63,560 bases of DNA, taken from NCBI RefSeq assembly GCF_021531995.1, contig NZ_JAFBIZ010000003.1:1-63560 (forward strand), written 5' to 3'. How positions within the stretch are numbered: the first letter of the stretch is position 1; every line of letters starts with the position of its first letter. This document shows positions 17,492 to 26,117 of this stretch, in pieces. The position numbers were made by a program, and so were the translations under genes. The notes beneath the pieces were generated by a model. It had not been told where the DNA came from. It made no database searches and worked only from the letters and a program-made list of their open reading frames with translations. The DNA is from Faecalicatena contorta (GTDB lineage Bacteria > Bacillota > Clostridia > Lachnospirales > Lachnospiraceae).

Positions 17492-18118
17492 TTATTCTTC
17501 CAGACCTTTGATGACATTCCAGGCTTCTTCGTCGAATTTTCTGTCCCGGTAATAATATTCTTTATCTTCTTCTTTAATACTCCGAATCACCCTGCATGGA
17601 TTACCTGCTGCCACCACCCAGTCCGGAATATCTCTGGTCACTACACTTCCGGCTCCGATCACCGTATTGCTCCCGATATGTACTCCCGGAAGGATCACAG
17701 TGCTTCCTCCGATCCATACATTATCTCCGATCGTAACTTCAATTCCATATTCGTACATGGAATTCCTGGATACCGGATGCACCGGATGCCCAGCCGTATA
17801 GATTGCAACATTCGGTGCCAGCTGGCAGTTATCTCCGATCTTTACCCTCGCAACATCTAAGATCGTGCAGTTATAGTTCGCATAGAAATTCTTTCCAACC
17901 TCGATATGAAATCCATAATCGCAGTGAAAAGGCGGATTGATAAATGCATTTTCCGATTTCCCCAGCAGTTCCTTTACAATTTCCGCAATTCCTTCAAAAT
18001 CAGAACAATCTGCCGTATTTAATCTCTGCAGAATTTTTCTGCAGGCTTTCTGCTCTTCCATAATCTGTTCATCTGAGATGTATGCCATCCCCCGGTCTCT
18101 TCTTTCGGCCTGATTCAT
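17492..18118 (-). CDS. Sugar O-acetyltransferase (Maa/LacA type)
   Basis: Transfers acetyl from acetyl-CoA to a sugar hydroxyl; cytoplasmic trimer. The 208-residue protein has the N-terminal Mac domain (EQKACRKILQRLNTADCSDF) and a left-handed beta-helix of hexapeptide repeats. It carries the catalytic His of IYTAGHPVHPV and the CoA-binding end WIGGSTVILPGVHIGSNTVI. The start at 18118 after GGAAGG gives the usual length; longer frames run into the neighbouring gene. Its usual physiological substrate is uncertain for the whole family. Confidence 0.9.
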   Translation of the reverse strand: MNQAERRDRGMAYISDEQIMEEQKACRKILQRLNTADCSDFEGIAEIVKELLGKSENAFINPPFHCDYGFHIEVGKNFYANYNCTILDVARVKIGDNCQLAPNVAIYTAGHPVHPVSRNSMYEYGIEVTIGDNVWIGGSTVILPGVHIGSNTVIGAGSVVTRDIPDWVVAAGNPCRVIRSIKEEDKEYYYRDRKFDEEAWNVIKGLEE

Positions 18119-18179
18119 TGCACGCCTTCCTTTCCTCTGAACATTTGTCATATTAGCAACAAGACACATTTTATGATCA

Positions 18180-19139
18180 TTATTTCTTATATCCGGTCGC
18201 AAAATCAACGACATTCCTAAGTGATCGGCCATTCAGGTATGCTTCCAGATTCTCAGCCGCAATATCAACAATCCGTTCAAATGTCTCCGGAAGATGATAC
18301 TGTCCGGAAATATGAGGTGTGATCATCACATTGTCCTGCTTCCACAGCGGATGTTCTGCAGGAAGAGGTTCCGGATCCGTCACATCAATCCCTGCCGCCA
18401 TGATCTGATGATTCTTAAGAACTTCATATAATAAATCCGTGTCAACGGCGCTTCCTCTTCCTCCATTCAAAAAGATTGCCTGCTTTTTCATCAGCGCAAA
18501 CCTTTCTTTTGTATAGATATGATGCGTCGCCTTTGTTCCCGGCAAAAATGAGACAATTACATCTGCTCTCGGCAATACTTCATCCAGCTGCTCCATCGTA
18601 TATAATTCATCCACTCCATCCGGGCATTCACATTTTCTGCGTTTTATGCCAAGTGTATAAGCTCCCAGTGCTTTTGCCATACGAGCAAAATGAAGTCCGA
18701 TATCCCCCAGGCCGACAACCAGCACCGTTGCATCTGTAATAGATACTACTGTTCCCTCATCTGTCCATTCAGTTCTCGCCTGTGCATCCCGGTAAAGATG
18801 AAGCTTTTTCTGTAACATGAACATCATACCAAACATATGCTCCGCAACAGCTTTACTGTATGCTCCGGTTGCATTCGTCAAAATGGTTCTGTCACTTAAG
18901 ATCCCAGGTATTACATATGGATCCGCTCCTGCAGAATTCAGCTGCAAAAACTCCAGTCGATTCGATGCCCTGATTTTTTCTGCCGGAACATTGCCGATGA
19001 TGACCTCTGCATCGGCAATCACAGACTCTTCCACCTCCGTTGATGAAGAATAGATAAATCTGCATCCTTTTCCTGCTTTCTCCAGTTTTTCTTTATGTCT
19101 TTCCTGTACCGGTATTACAACCAAAACCTTTTTTTCCAT
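18180..19139 (-). CDS. D-isomer-specific 2-hydroxyacid dehydrogenase
   Basis: NAD(P)-dependent oxidoreductase reducing a 2-oxo acid to the D-hydroxy acid, 319 residues. The nucleotide motif is VVGLGDIGLHFARMAKALGA. The catalytic Arg-Glu-His set is in LNGGRGSAVD, DVTDPEPLPAEHPLW and MITPHISGQ. It looks closest to the phosphoglycerate dehydrogenase-like/GhrA branch, so the substrate could be glyoxylate or hydroxypyruvate; that is a guess. I take the start at 19139, directly after GGAGGAGAAGGGA. An ATG at 19160 overlapping the previous stop is an alternative. It probably forms a two-gene operon with the WYL regulator. Confidence 0.85.
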   Translation of the reverse strand: MEKKVLVVIPVQERHKEKLEKAGKGCRFIYSSSTEVEESVIADAEVIIGNVPAEKIRASNRLEFLQLNSAGADPYVIPGILSDRTILTNATGAYSKAVAEHMFGMMFMLQKKLHLYRDAQARTEWTDEGTVVSITDATVLVVGLGDIGLHFARMAKALGAYTLGIKRRKCECPDGVDELYTMEQLDEVLPRADVIVSFLPGTKATHHIYTKERFALMKKQAIFLNGGRGSAVDTDLLYEVLKNHQIMAAGIDVTDPEPLPAEHPLWKQDNVMITPHISGQYHLPETFERIVDIAAENLEAYLNGRSLRNVVDFATGYKK

Positions 19140-19156
19140 TTCCCTTCTCCTCCTCA

Positions 19157-20149
19157 TCATTCACTGTATCGCTCAAGCATCCTGCCAAGTTCCGTCTTCA
19201 TTCTCTCCGCCACATGTTCCGGCCCGATGATCTTCACTCCATCTCCCAGCGCGAATACCCAGCTCAGGAACTGACTGCTCACCTGCACATCCACATTTAC
19301 TGTAAAATGCTCTTCATCTGCCGGGATCATCATTATATCCTTACCAAACCGGTCAATCATAACTCCCGCAAAACTGTTTTTTACCAGAAGTCTGACACGT
19401 TCTTCCCTTCCTCCATACATTCCAAAACTCTTCTTCGCATAAGCCGCCATATCAAGCTTCTGAAAGAGTTCCTTTCCTTCCCGCATTTCCTTCGACATCC
19501 GGATATGAAGCATCTTATCCACCCGGTAATGTTTGATCATGCCTGCATCAGAATCATAGCCGATCAGGTAATAGTTCTCATTATCCCAGGACAGCCCCCA
19601 CGGACTGATATGATAATAAGCTCCTCCATGCCGAAGTTCCATTTCTTTTTTTACATTCCACTGAAAATATTGAAAACGAATCTTTCTGTTTTCCGCAATT
19701 GCATTGTGAATCTCATCCACATTGTAATAGATACTCTCATTCATGGTCTTGATGCGACCGGATACGAATACCTGCCGCTGTAGCTTTGCCGCATCGAATC
19801 TGCTGACCAGCGCCTCCAGCTTTTTGATCAGTTCATTGGATTTTCTTGCAGTAATGAACTTCGAAGACTGAATGGCATCCACCAGCAGTTTCAGTTCCGG
19901 AAGTTCAAACTGACGATCCACCACATGATAATGATAGCGGTTGCCGATCGGCTCTCCTTCCACTTCAATTCCCAGTTTTTCCAGATCTTTCAGATCATTA
20001 TAGATACTCTTTCGTCCGGCTGTCACCCCATAGTTTTCAAGACTATCTATAATCTCCGGCATCGTAATGTAATGCTCCTCATCTGTCTTTTCCGTCATGA
20101 TTTTCGCCAGATAATATAATTTAAATTTCTGATTTGCTCCTTTAGCCAT
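19157..20149 (-). CDS. WYL-domain transcriptional regulator
   Basis: One-component regulator of 330 residues. It has an N-terminal HTH_11 winged helix (residues about 5-65, ITMPEIIDSLENYGVTAGRK), a central WYL domain (about 135-220, with ISPWGLSWDNENYYLIGYD) and a C-terminal WCX extension. WYL domains bind nucleic acid or nucleotide ligands in several prokaryotic systems. The promoter region carries a direct repeat AATGTGTAA (twice within 20 bp at about 20166-20185) and an extended -10 (TGTTATACT). It is divergent from the MATE pump, which may be its target along with the dehydrogenase. Confidence 0.87.
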   Translation of the reverse strand: MAKGANQKFKLYYLAKIMTEKTDEEHYITMPEIIDSLENYGVTAGRKSIYNDLKDLEKLGIEVEGEPIGNRYHYHVVDRQFELPELKLLVDAIQSSKFITARKSNELIKKLEALVSRFDAAKLQRQVFVSGRIKTMNESIYYNVDEIHNAIAENRKIRFQYFQWNVKKEMELRHGGAYYHISPWGLSWDNENYYLIGYDSDAGMIKHYRVDKMLHIRMSKEMREGKELFQKLDMAAYAKKSFGMYGGREERVRLLVKNSFAGVMIDRFGKDIMMIPADEEHFTVNVDVQVSSQFLSWVFALGDGVKIIGPEHVAERMKTELGRMLERYSE

Positions 20150-20255
20150 ATCGCACTCCTGTTTACACATTACTTACACATTTTTTCTTAGTATAACACA
20201 TGTGGACAGTTTTTGTGATACAATAAAAGGCACCGATAGAAAGGACGAAATCCGT

Positions 20256-21602
20256 ATGAATTCTCAACAAATAGACTTTGGTGGCAGCAATGTCAGGCAC
20301 AATATCCTTTCTGTAGCTGCCCCAATGCTGGTCGCTCAGATCCTAAACCTGCTTTACAATATTATTGACCGTATCTATATCGGAAAACTTCCGGGTGAAG
20401 GCACCGTTGCTCTTGCCGGGCTCGGTCTGTGTTTTCCTGTAATTACCATGGTAACTGCATTTGCCAATCTGTTTGGACAGGGCGGTGCTCCGCTGTGTTC
20501 CATCGCGAGAGGAAAACGAGACACAAAAGGAGCCCAGAAAATAATGAATCATGCATACTTTATGCTGATACTTACCGGAATCATAATTACAGTTCTGGGA
20601 ATTTTGTTCCACAAACCCATTCTCTATCTGTTTGGTGCAAGTGATACTACTTATCCATATGCCGCCGGCTATATGGTGATCTATCTGCTGGGGACAGTTT
20701 TTGTCATGACCGCTCTGGGCCTCAACCCATATATCAACTGTCAGGGTTTTGCCAAAATCGGTATGAAGACAGTAACACTCGGTGCGATCAGCAATATCAT
20801 CCTCGACCCGGTCTTTATCTTTTTACTGCATCTGGGTGTAAAAGGTGCGGCTCTCGCTACGATTATCTCTCAGCTTTTTTCCGCCCTATGGGTGCTCCGG
20901 TTTCTGACCGGGGCACAGACAGAACTAAAGTTAACTTTTCATGAATTCCATCCGGACTTTACCTGCATCTGTGAAATCACAAAACTGGGAACTTCTTCTT
21001 TCGTCATGTCCTTCACCAATGGACTGGTGCAGGTTGCTTGCAATTCCATGCTTCAGATCTTCGGAGGCGACATCTATATCAGTGTCATGACGGTAATCAA
21101 TTCGATTCGCGAAATTGCACAGACTCCTGTCATGTCTCTTGCCGAAGGGTCTTCCCCTGTCATCAGCTATAATTACGGTGCCGGGCAGACAGATCTGATG
21201 AAAAAAGCAATCCGCTTCATGACTATTACCTGTTTTGGATATACTCTGTCTATCTGGGGAATGATATCCGCTTTTCCCGAATTGTTTATCAGAATCTTTA
21301 ATCATGATGCGTTACTCATTGAAAAAGCGGTTCCGTCACTGCATATATATTTCTTCGGATTCTTTATGATGGCTTTTCAATTTACCGGACAATGTGTATT
21401 CAAAGCACTCAATAAGGCCAAGCAGGCTGTATTCTTTTCCATATTGCGAAAGGCGATCATCGTAGCACCGCTTACTTTCATACTCCCTCATATTGCAGAT
21501 CTCGGTGTCGTCGGAGTATTTCTCGCAGAACCTGTCTCCAACTTTATCGGAGGACTGGCCTGCTACATTACCATGAAAAAAACTGTGCTGGCAAAATTAT
21601 AA
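20256..21602 (+). CDS. MATE-family efflux transporter
   Basis: Twelve-helix cation/drug antiporter, 448 residues from the ATG at 20256 (AAAGGA upstream; a GTG at 20202 has no ribosome site). The MATE halves are clear: NILSVAAPMLVAQILNLLYN, DRIYIGKLPGEGTVALAGLG and, in the second half, MSLAEGSSPVISYNYGAGQT. It would expel cationic or phenolic compounds with Na+ or H+. It faces the WYL regulator across a shared promoter region. Its stop codon lies inside the loop of a bidirectional terminator. Confidence 0.92.
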   Translation: MNSQQIDFGGSNVRHNILSVAAPMLVAQILNLLYNIIDRIYIGKLPGEGTVALAGLGLCFPVITMVTAFANLFGQGGAPLCSIARGKRDTKGAQKIMNHAYFMLILTGIIITVLGILFHKPILYLFGASDTTYPYAAGYMVIYLLGTVFVMTALGLNPYINCQGFAKIGMKTVTLGAISNIILDPVFIFLLHLGVKGAALATIISQLFSALWVLRFLTGAQTELKLTFHEFHPDFTCICEITKLGTSSFVMSFTNGLVQVACNSMLQIFGGDIYISVMTVINSIREIAQTPVMSLAEGSSPVISYNYGAGQTDLMKKAIRFMTITCFGYTLSIWGMISAFPELFIRIFNHDALLIEKAVPSLHIYFFGFFMMAFQFTGQCVFKALNKAKQAVFFSILRKAIIVAPLTFILPHIADLGVVGVFLAEPVSNFIGGLACYITMKKTVLAKL

Positions 21603-21612
21603 TGCCAGCACA
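21584..21612. terminator. Bidirectional terminator between MATE and vWA genes
   Basis: Perfect 10-bp arms TGTGCTGGCA/TGCCAGCACA with a 9-nt loop. T tracts follow on both strands (AATTTTTC and GTTTTTTTC). It overlaps the MATE stop codon. Confidence 0.9.
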
Positions 21613-21628
21613 AATTTTTCTAATATTC

Positions 21629-22318
21629 TTAGCAGTCTGTTTTTCCCTTCTCATGACGAAGTGCATAGTCTGCCCGTATCTCATCCGCCCAGTTGTCATC
21701 TGCTTCAAATGCCATTGCAGCGGTCTTTGCCGCGCAGGAGCGCATCCTGGATACCGCTTCACTGAGCACCTTATAATTTAACTGAGTTCCCTCTCTGTCA
21801 CACTCATACTTGACTGCTCGATTCGCCTGTATTCCAAACCTGCCTGCAACAGCAATTGCATCAATATTGGCTCCAAGAAACAGGAATTCCCAGCCATACT
21901 TTGCTTTCTGACGCTCTAACATATGCTTTACTTTCTCATAGGTATATCTTCGGCTTGCATTTTCCATACCATCTGTTGTAATAATAAATAATGTTTTTTC
22001 CGGGCAATCTTCTTCTCTCGCATATTTGTGAACATTTCCAATATGATGAATTGCTCCTCCGACTGCATCCAGAAGTGCTGTACATCCCCGCACATAATAT
22101 TGTCTGTCATTCATTGGTTCTATTTTGTCAAGCGGCACTCTGTCATATAATACTTCTGTCGTATCATCAAATAATACAGCCGAAATAACAGCCTCTCCTT
22201 CTTCCTTTTTCTGCTTATCAATCAGAGAATTGAATCCTCCGATCGTGTCACTTTCCAGACCCCTCATGGATCCGCTCCTGTCTAATACAAATACTAATTC
22301 TGTTAATCCTTTTTTCAT
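21629..22318 (-). CDS. Cytoplasmic vWA-domain protein
   Basis: Single-domain von Willebrand A protein of 229 residues with no signal peptide or membrane helix. The metal-ion-dependent adhesion site is complete: DRSGSM (Asp13, Ser15, Ser17), the conserved Thr in GCTALLDAVG and TTDGMEN. It resembles TerY-like vWA proteins. Such proteins act as metal-dependent scaffolds, and TerY homologues occur in stress and defence loci. The start at 22318 follows GAAGGGAG. Terminators on both sides make it a one-gene unit, but it lies next to the macro-domain gene, a pairing worth comparing across genomes. Confidence 0.87.
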   Translation of the reverse strand: MKKGLTELVFVLDRSGSMRGLESDTIGGFNSLIDKQKKEEGEAVISAVLFDDTTEVLYDRVPLDKIEPMNDRQYYVRGCTALLDAVGGAIHHIGNVHKYAREEDCPEKTLFIITTDGMENASRRYTYEKVKHMLERQKAKYGWEFLFLGANIDAIAVAGRFGIQANRAVKYECDREGTQLNYKVLSEAVSRMRSCAAKTAAMAFEADDNWADEIRADYALRHEKGKTDC

Positions 22319-22380
22319 GTGTATGACTCCCTTCTGAAATACTGTTTTCCTATCTGATGTCAGAATCATAACATACACAG

Positions 22381-22410
22381 AAAAAAATAAGGTCGCCACA
22401 CAGGCGACCT
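22381..22410 (-). terminator. Terminator ending the 15-gene operon
   Basis: Minus-strand stem AGGTCGCC/GGCGACCT (8 bp, perfect) with a 5-nt loop, then TTATTTTTTT. It lies 23 bp after the macro gene and before the vWA gene. Confidence 0.9.
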
Positions 22411-22433
22411 CAAAAATATCATCATGCGTTAAA

Positions 22434-23483
22434 CTATGAAATCAGACAGGGAAGTCCATGTTCCTCCAGCTGTATATCCAGTTCAATCATGTCATAGATC
22501 TGATTTTCAATAAAATAGGAGAAGATCACATCCGTCTTATCACAGGGCGATAATGCATATCCTGCCCTGGCAAGAAGATCTCTTGTTTCATCCATATTAA
22601 GCTTTGCCCCGATACACAGACACATCGCTGTCATTTTCTGCGGGTGTGCATTCGGATTATTCTTAATCTTGGAAAATGTCTTCTTATCCACGATGGCACG
22701 TTTATAGACTTCTGCATTCGTCATTCCTTTGGATTTAATCAGGTACAGAAGATACTGCGAAAATGTATCCGTCAGATGCTTCATCCGTTCTTCCAGTGCG
22801 CTTTCATGTGCTTCACCGAAGGTATATTCATCAACGGATTCCCGGATCAGTCCCCCGCTTTCAGGCTCTGAAGCCCTTGCCGCCCTTTGTCTTGCCGCAG
22901 GATACATATTTCCCGGGAAGGAAGGATATACATATTCCTCTTCCCGCTTTTTCTGCACATAATTCCGGTCAATGTAGGATTCCAGATCCGGACAGATCTG
23001 CTTTCCAAGTCCGGTTGCCTTTCCATCAAATACAACCAGATAGATCATCATTTCCTGATGAAGCAGAAATGAATGAATCTCATCGACAGCAATCCGCATT
23101 CCCTCTTCTTTCGGATAGCCGAATCCACCGGTTGAAATCAGCGGAAATGCAATTGAACGAATCTGATTCTCTGCCGCAATCCGCAAGCTGTTCCGGTAAC
23201 AGGATCTGAGTTTGCGTTCTTCTCCCAGAAATCCACCCCGATAAAGGGGACTGACCGCATGGATAATATACTTTGCCGGAAGCCGGAAGCCCGGAGTCAG
23301 AAATGCTTCCCCTTCTTTTACATAACCAATCTTTTTCCTGCATTCCAGAAGCTGTTCATATCCCGCAGCTTTATATACCGCATAATCACAGCCTGTTCCT
23401 ACGGTCGGATGATCATTGGCCGTGTTCACAATTGCGTCCACTTCCATATTTACAATATCATTTCGAACGATTTTAAATGGCAC
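22434..23483 (-). CDS. Macro-domain protein with C-terminal helical/HTH-like domain
   Basis: Residues 1 to about 165 are a macro domain: VDAIVNTANDHPTVGTGCDY, then IHAVSPLY and PLISTGGFGYPKEEG. That is the ADP-ribose/O-acetyl-ADP-ribose binding fold, which often hydrolyses ADP-ribosyl groups. A charged linker leads to a helical C-terminal domain (about 235-349, MTNAEVYKRAIVDKKTFSKI) that looks like a divergent XRE helix-turn-helix. The start is a GTG at 23483 with GAGGTGA in front, 34 bp inside the end of the flavoprotein gene, so it is probably co-translated with the biosynthetic operon. Its link to that pathway is unclear. Confidence 0.85.
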   Translation of the reverse strand: MPFKIVRNDIVNMEVDAIVNTANDHPTVGTGCDYAVYKAAGYEQLLECRKKIGYVKEGEAFLTPGFRLPAKYIIHAVSPLYRGGFLGEERKLRSCYRNSLRIAAENQIRSIAFPLISTGGFGYPKEEGMRIAVDEIHSFLLHQEMMIYLVVFDGKATGLGKQICPDLESYIDRNYVQKKREEEYVYPSFPGNMYPAARQRAARASEPESGGLIRESVDEYTFGEAHESALEERMKHLTDTFSQYLLYLIKSKGMTNAEVYKRAIVDKKTFSKIKNNPNAHPQKMTAMCLCIGAKLNMDETRDLLARAGYALSPCDKTDVIFSYFIENQIYDMIELDIQLEEHGLPCLIS

Positions 23484-24445
23484 TTTTTCACCTCATTTGC
23501 ATATGCATTTTTCTCAGGAACAGGTACCTTTTCCGGATCCCGGTCGTGGAGGATTGCTTCTGCCTGAAGACGCCCGCTTTCTATAGCGTAGGAGATTCCT
23601 TCCCCACTTTCGAAACACGAAATATATGCACAGTCTCCGATCCGTGGAATCTTCGTTCCATCCGTCGGCATATGCCGGGTCGCACCGATCACCGCTCCTT
23701 TCGGCTTCCTCTCATAGCTGCAGTCTGAAAAATAAGTCTTTTTCATCTGCTCTTCAAACTCCGCAAATAACCGCTTCACCTCTTCCCGGCGGTCTGCACT
23801 CCACACTCCGTAGTTCCACAGACGTTCTCCCACCGGAAAGAGCCAGGCATAGCCTTCTCCATACTGCCAGTCATATTTGAAATAAAAGGTATCCGAAGGA
23901 AGGCGACAATCCCCATATACTCTGGCCGACATTCCCACCGGCACATCATCCGGTTTTGCAACACCAAGCTTCTGCCCTCCGATTGCCCCACAGGCAAGGA
24001 CAACCCGGTCTGCCGTAAGACTTCCATCCACCAGATAACCGGATCCGTTCTTTCTTACAGATAAGACCGTCCTGTCCGTCATTACCTCACATCCGGCCTC
24101 CCTTGCAAGCCGCAGAAGATACCCATCGAATACATCTCTGGATAATCCATAGGCATAATCTTCATATCCTTCATTTCGGCAATAGCGCCTCTCCTCTATC
24201 TCTCCAAAGTTGGAAGTAACATTACGATATATTTTTTTCCCGCCAAGGGATATCAGGTCCTTTTCCTGAATATTGATGTTCTTCAGTACCTGCATACAGT
24301 GGCTTGACAGTCCGTCTCCGCAGACTTTCCCGGTCAACTCTCTTCGCCGTTCCAGAATCAGGCATTTTTTTCCTGCCCGCGCAAGCGTAAGTCCACATGC
24401 AAGTCCTGCAGGCCCGGCACCTATAATAATTATATCATAATTCAT
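23450..24445 (-). CDS. Geranylgeranyl-reductase-type FAD oxidoreductase
   Basis: Flavoprotein of 331 residues. The FAD-binding motif is IIIIGAGPAGLACG (Gly9, 11, 14), followed by ILERRRELTGKVCGDGLS (Cys42), whose KxCGxG core marks the geranylgeranyl reductase branch. A GDCAYISCFESGEGISYAIE segment closes the FAD site. Relatives saturate polyprenyl chains or act as UbiH-like or halogenase-like monooxygenases. In a strict anaerobe, prenyl-chain reduction is the better guess, and UbiA, Idi and two U32 proteins in the same operon fit this. The start at 24445 puts the glycine motif at the normal distance; the longer frame begins with TTG. Confidence 0.82.
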   Translation of the reverse strand: MNYDIIIIGAGPAGLACGLTLARAGKKCLILERRRELTGKVCGDGLSSHCMQVLKNINIQEKDLISLGGKKIYRNVTSNFGEIEERRYCRNEGYEDYAYGLSRDVFDGYLLRLAREAGCEVMTDRTVLSVRKNGSGYLVDGSLTADRVVLACGAIGGQKLGVAKPDDVPVGMSARVYGDCRLPSDTFYFKYDWQYGEGYAWLFPVGERLWNYGVWSADRREEVKRLFAEFEEQMKKTYFSDCSYERKPKGAVIGATRHMPTDGTKIPRIGDCAYISCFESGEGISYAIESGRLQAEAILHDRDPEKVPVPEKNAYANEVKKCHLKSFEMIL

Positions 24446-24507
24446 ATCTCTGTCCCATTCAAGTGCATACACATCACGTTGCAATTCTTACCAAAACAGG
24501 CTGCCGC

Positions 24508-25368
24508 CTATATATTGATCACATGTGCCTTGATGCTTCCATAATATTTCCCGAGCAGATGCCAGGTCAGCTCCGTCAGATTCAGCCTTGCATTCGGCTT
24601 CTTCGTGAACAGACCACGGAAATTCTGTATCCACATTTTGTATATGTTCAGATCATAGTTAAACCAGGATCCGTACCGTTTCTGCAATTTACTGCTTGAC
24701 ACCCCGTTTCGGAAGCTTTTTTTCCGGATTCCGTTAAGCGTATTGACACTGTGTGCCCGGATAACAACCGACGGAATATACATCAGCTTCGCTTGCTGTT
24801 CCAGTGCACGCCAGCACAGATCCACATCTTCCGCATTATTGGCAAACCACAGGTCAAACCCTTTGATCTGCTTCAGAAGCTTTCTGGTATAGGCACAGTT
24901 TGCCGTGACAAATGCATCATTCAGTTTTTTTTCTTTTACCTGATAAGCCTCATCCCCAAAACTCATGATCAGTCTCCAGGCAAGTGTTCCCCAGTATTCC
25001 TCATATTTATTCTCAAAAGGAGCCGTTGTCACTTTTCCTCCCAGACCGTCCAGCTCGTATTTTACAAATGCTTTTTCTATCTCTTCCAGCCAGTTTTTCT
25101 CAACGATGCAGTCTCCGTCTGTAAATGCAATGATATCTCCTTTTGCACGTCTGATTCCGACATTTCTTCCCGCAGCTGCCGTCTTTTTCGGATTTTCCAG
25201 TATCGTCACCTCCGGAAATCTGGAGGCCAGCATACGGGTGCGATCTGAAGATCCCCCGTCTGCAAGCAGGATCTCATCTGGCTTGCGCGTATTGTGAACC
25301 AACGCATCTATACATGCTGTGATATGTTTTTCTTCATTATAAACCGGAATTACTACTGATATTTTCAT
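24508..25368 (-). CDS. Family 2 glycosyltransferase (small, soluble)
   Basis: GT-A fold glycosyltransferase of 286 residues. KISVVIPVYNEEKHI starts the Rossmann-like core. DGGSSDRT, AGRNVGIRRAKGDIIAFTDG with the metal-binding Asp pair, and NNAEDVDLCWRALEQ (the acceptor-side ED motif) follow. It has no long membrane helix, unlike the two other GT2 enzymes of the operon. It starts with an ATGA overlap on the U32 gene before it (25365-25368), so translation is coupled. Donor and acceptor are unknown; the operon makes its own nucleotide sugar. Confidence 0.87.
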   Translation of the reverse strand: MKISVVIPVYNEEKHITACIDALVHNTRKPDEILLADGGSSDRTRMLASRFPEVTILENPKKTAAAGRNVGIRRAKGDIIAFTDGDCIVEKNWLEEIEKAFVKYELDGLGGKVTTAPFENKYEEYWGTLAWRLIMSFGDEAYQVKEKKLNDAFVTANCAYTRKLLKQIKGFDLWFANNAEDVDLCWRALEQQAKLMYIPSVVIRAHSVNTLNGIRKKSFRNGVSSSKLQKRYGSWFNYDLNIYKMWIQNFRGLFTKKPNARLNLTELTWHLLGKYYGSIKAHVINI

Positions 25369-26117
25369 CTCTGCTCTCTTTCCTTCAGTCTGTGCATCTG
25401 TTCCAGACATACGTCATAATTCTGTGCATACAGAAGATCCGGGGATTCTTCTGATTCCACATAGACATACTTCTTTCCCAGCATATATCCATCCACAGAC
25501 ATATCCAGACTGAACTTTTCATTTACCATGTGCTGCTTTTCGTCAAGACAGGCCCGTCTGCAGTCTGTTCCATACAGATTGTTCTCATAAGTATAATAAC
25601 AGAGCCGGTTTACCGTTGCGTACGTAATTCTTCCATACATCAGCATCGCATCGATTCCCTGCTCCCGCAGAAGCCGGCAATGTCTTGGCTGATCCGTCGC
25701 AATCACTACCGGCGCCAGTGATTCAAGGAACTGATAATGCAACAGATTCACTGCACGATTTCTGGCTATCCCCATATAACTCCATACAAGCAAAAGCCCG
25801 GTATCCAGCTTGCCAAGCCTGCGCAGAAGTCCGATATCCTGAAGAAATACTCCATCGAGCAGACCCCGATGATTCCAGTAACAGATATGCTGAACCACCT
25901 GATCGAACACCGTATCCGTCAGATAACACGGGGTCTGGTAATAGATCTTTTTCCCGCTTTCTTTCAACTGTCTCATCCGGTCTTCCAGCTCTGCACTTCC
26001 TCCGGGGAACATCCGGTAATTACAGTACATATCTCCCAGAACGACACCATCAATCTCTATATTGGCACCAATTTTGGCCACCGTATTCTCATCATATGTT
26101 TCCAGCGCAATAATCAT
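25365..26117 (-). CDS. U32-family protein, UbiV-like iron-sulfur type
   Basis: U32 (collagenase-like peptidase family) protein of 250 residues, TIM-barrel-like. Four cysteines, Cys32, 173, 186 and 190 counted from the ATG at 26117, have spacings 141, 13 and 4. As I recall the literature, the E. coli UbiV [4Fe-4S] ligands (39, 180, 193, 197) have the same spacing. UbiV with UbiU hydroxylates ubiquinone precursors without oxygen, and related U32 enzymes hydroxylate tRNA using prephenate. It overlaps the UbiU-like gene by ATGA, mirroring the ubiU-ubiV pair. A GTG at 26126 is a less likely start. Inference: oxygen-independent hydroxylation of the cluster product. Confidence 0.82.
   Translation of the reverse strand: MIIALETYDENTVAKIGANIEIDGVVLGDMYCNYRMFPGGSAELEDRMRQLKESGKKIYYQTPCYLTDTVFDQVVQHICYWNHRGLLDGVFLQDIGLLRRLGKLDTGLLLVWSYMGIARNRAVNLLHYQFLESLAPVVIATDQPRHCRLLREQGIDAMLMYGRITYATVNRLCYYTYENNLYGTDCRRACLDEKQHMVNEKFSLDMSVDGYMLGKKYVYVESEESPDLLYAQNYDVCLEQMHRLKEREQR

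Noticed and set aside
21584-22433. vWA gene as part of the 15-gene operon
   Set aside because: A strong terminator at 22381-22410 separates it from the macro gene, so it is treated as its own unit.
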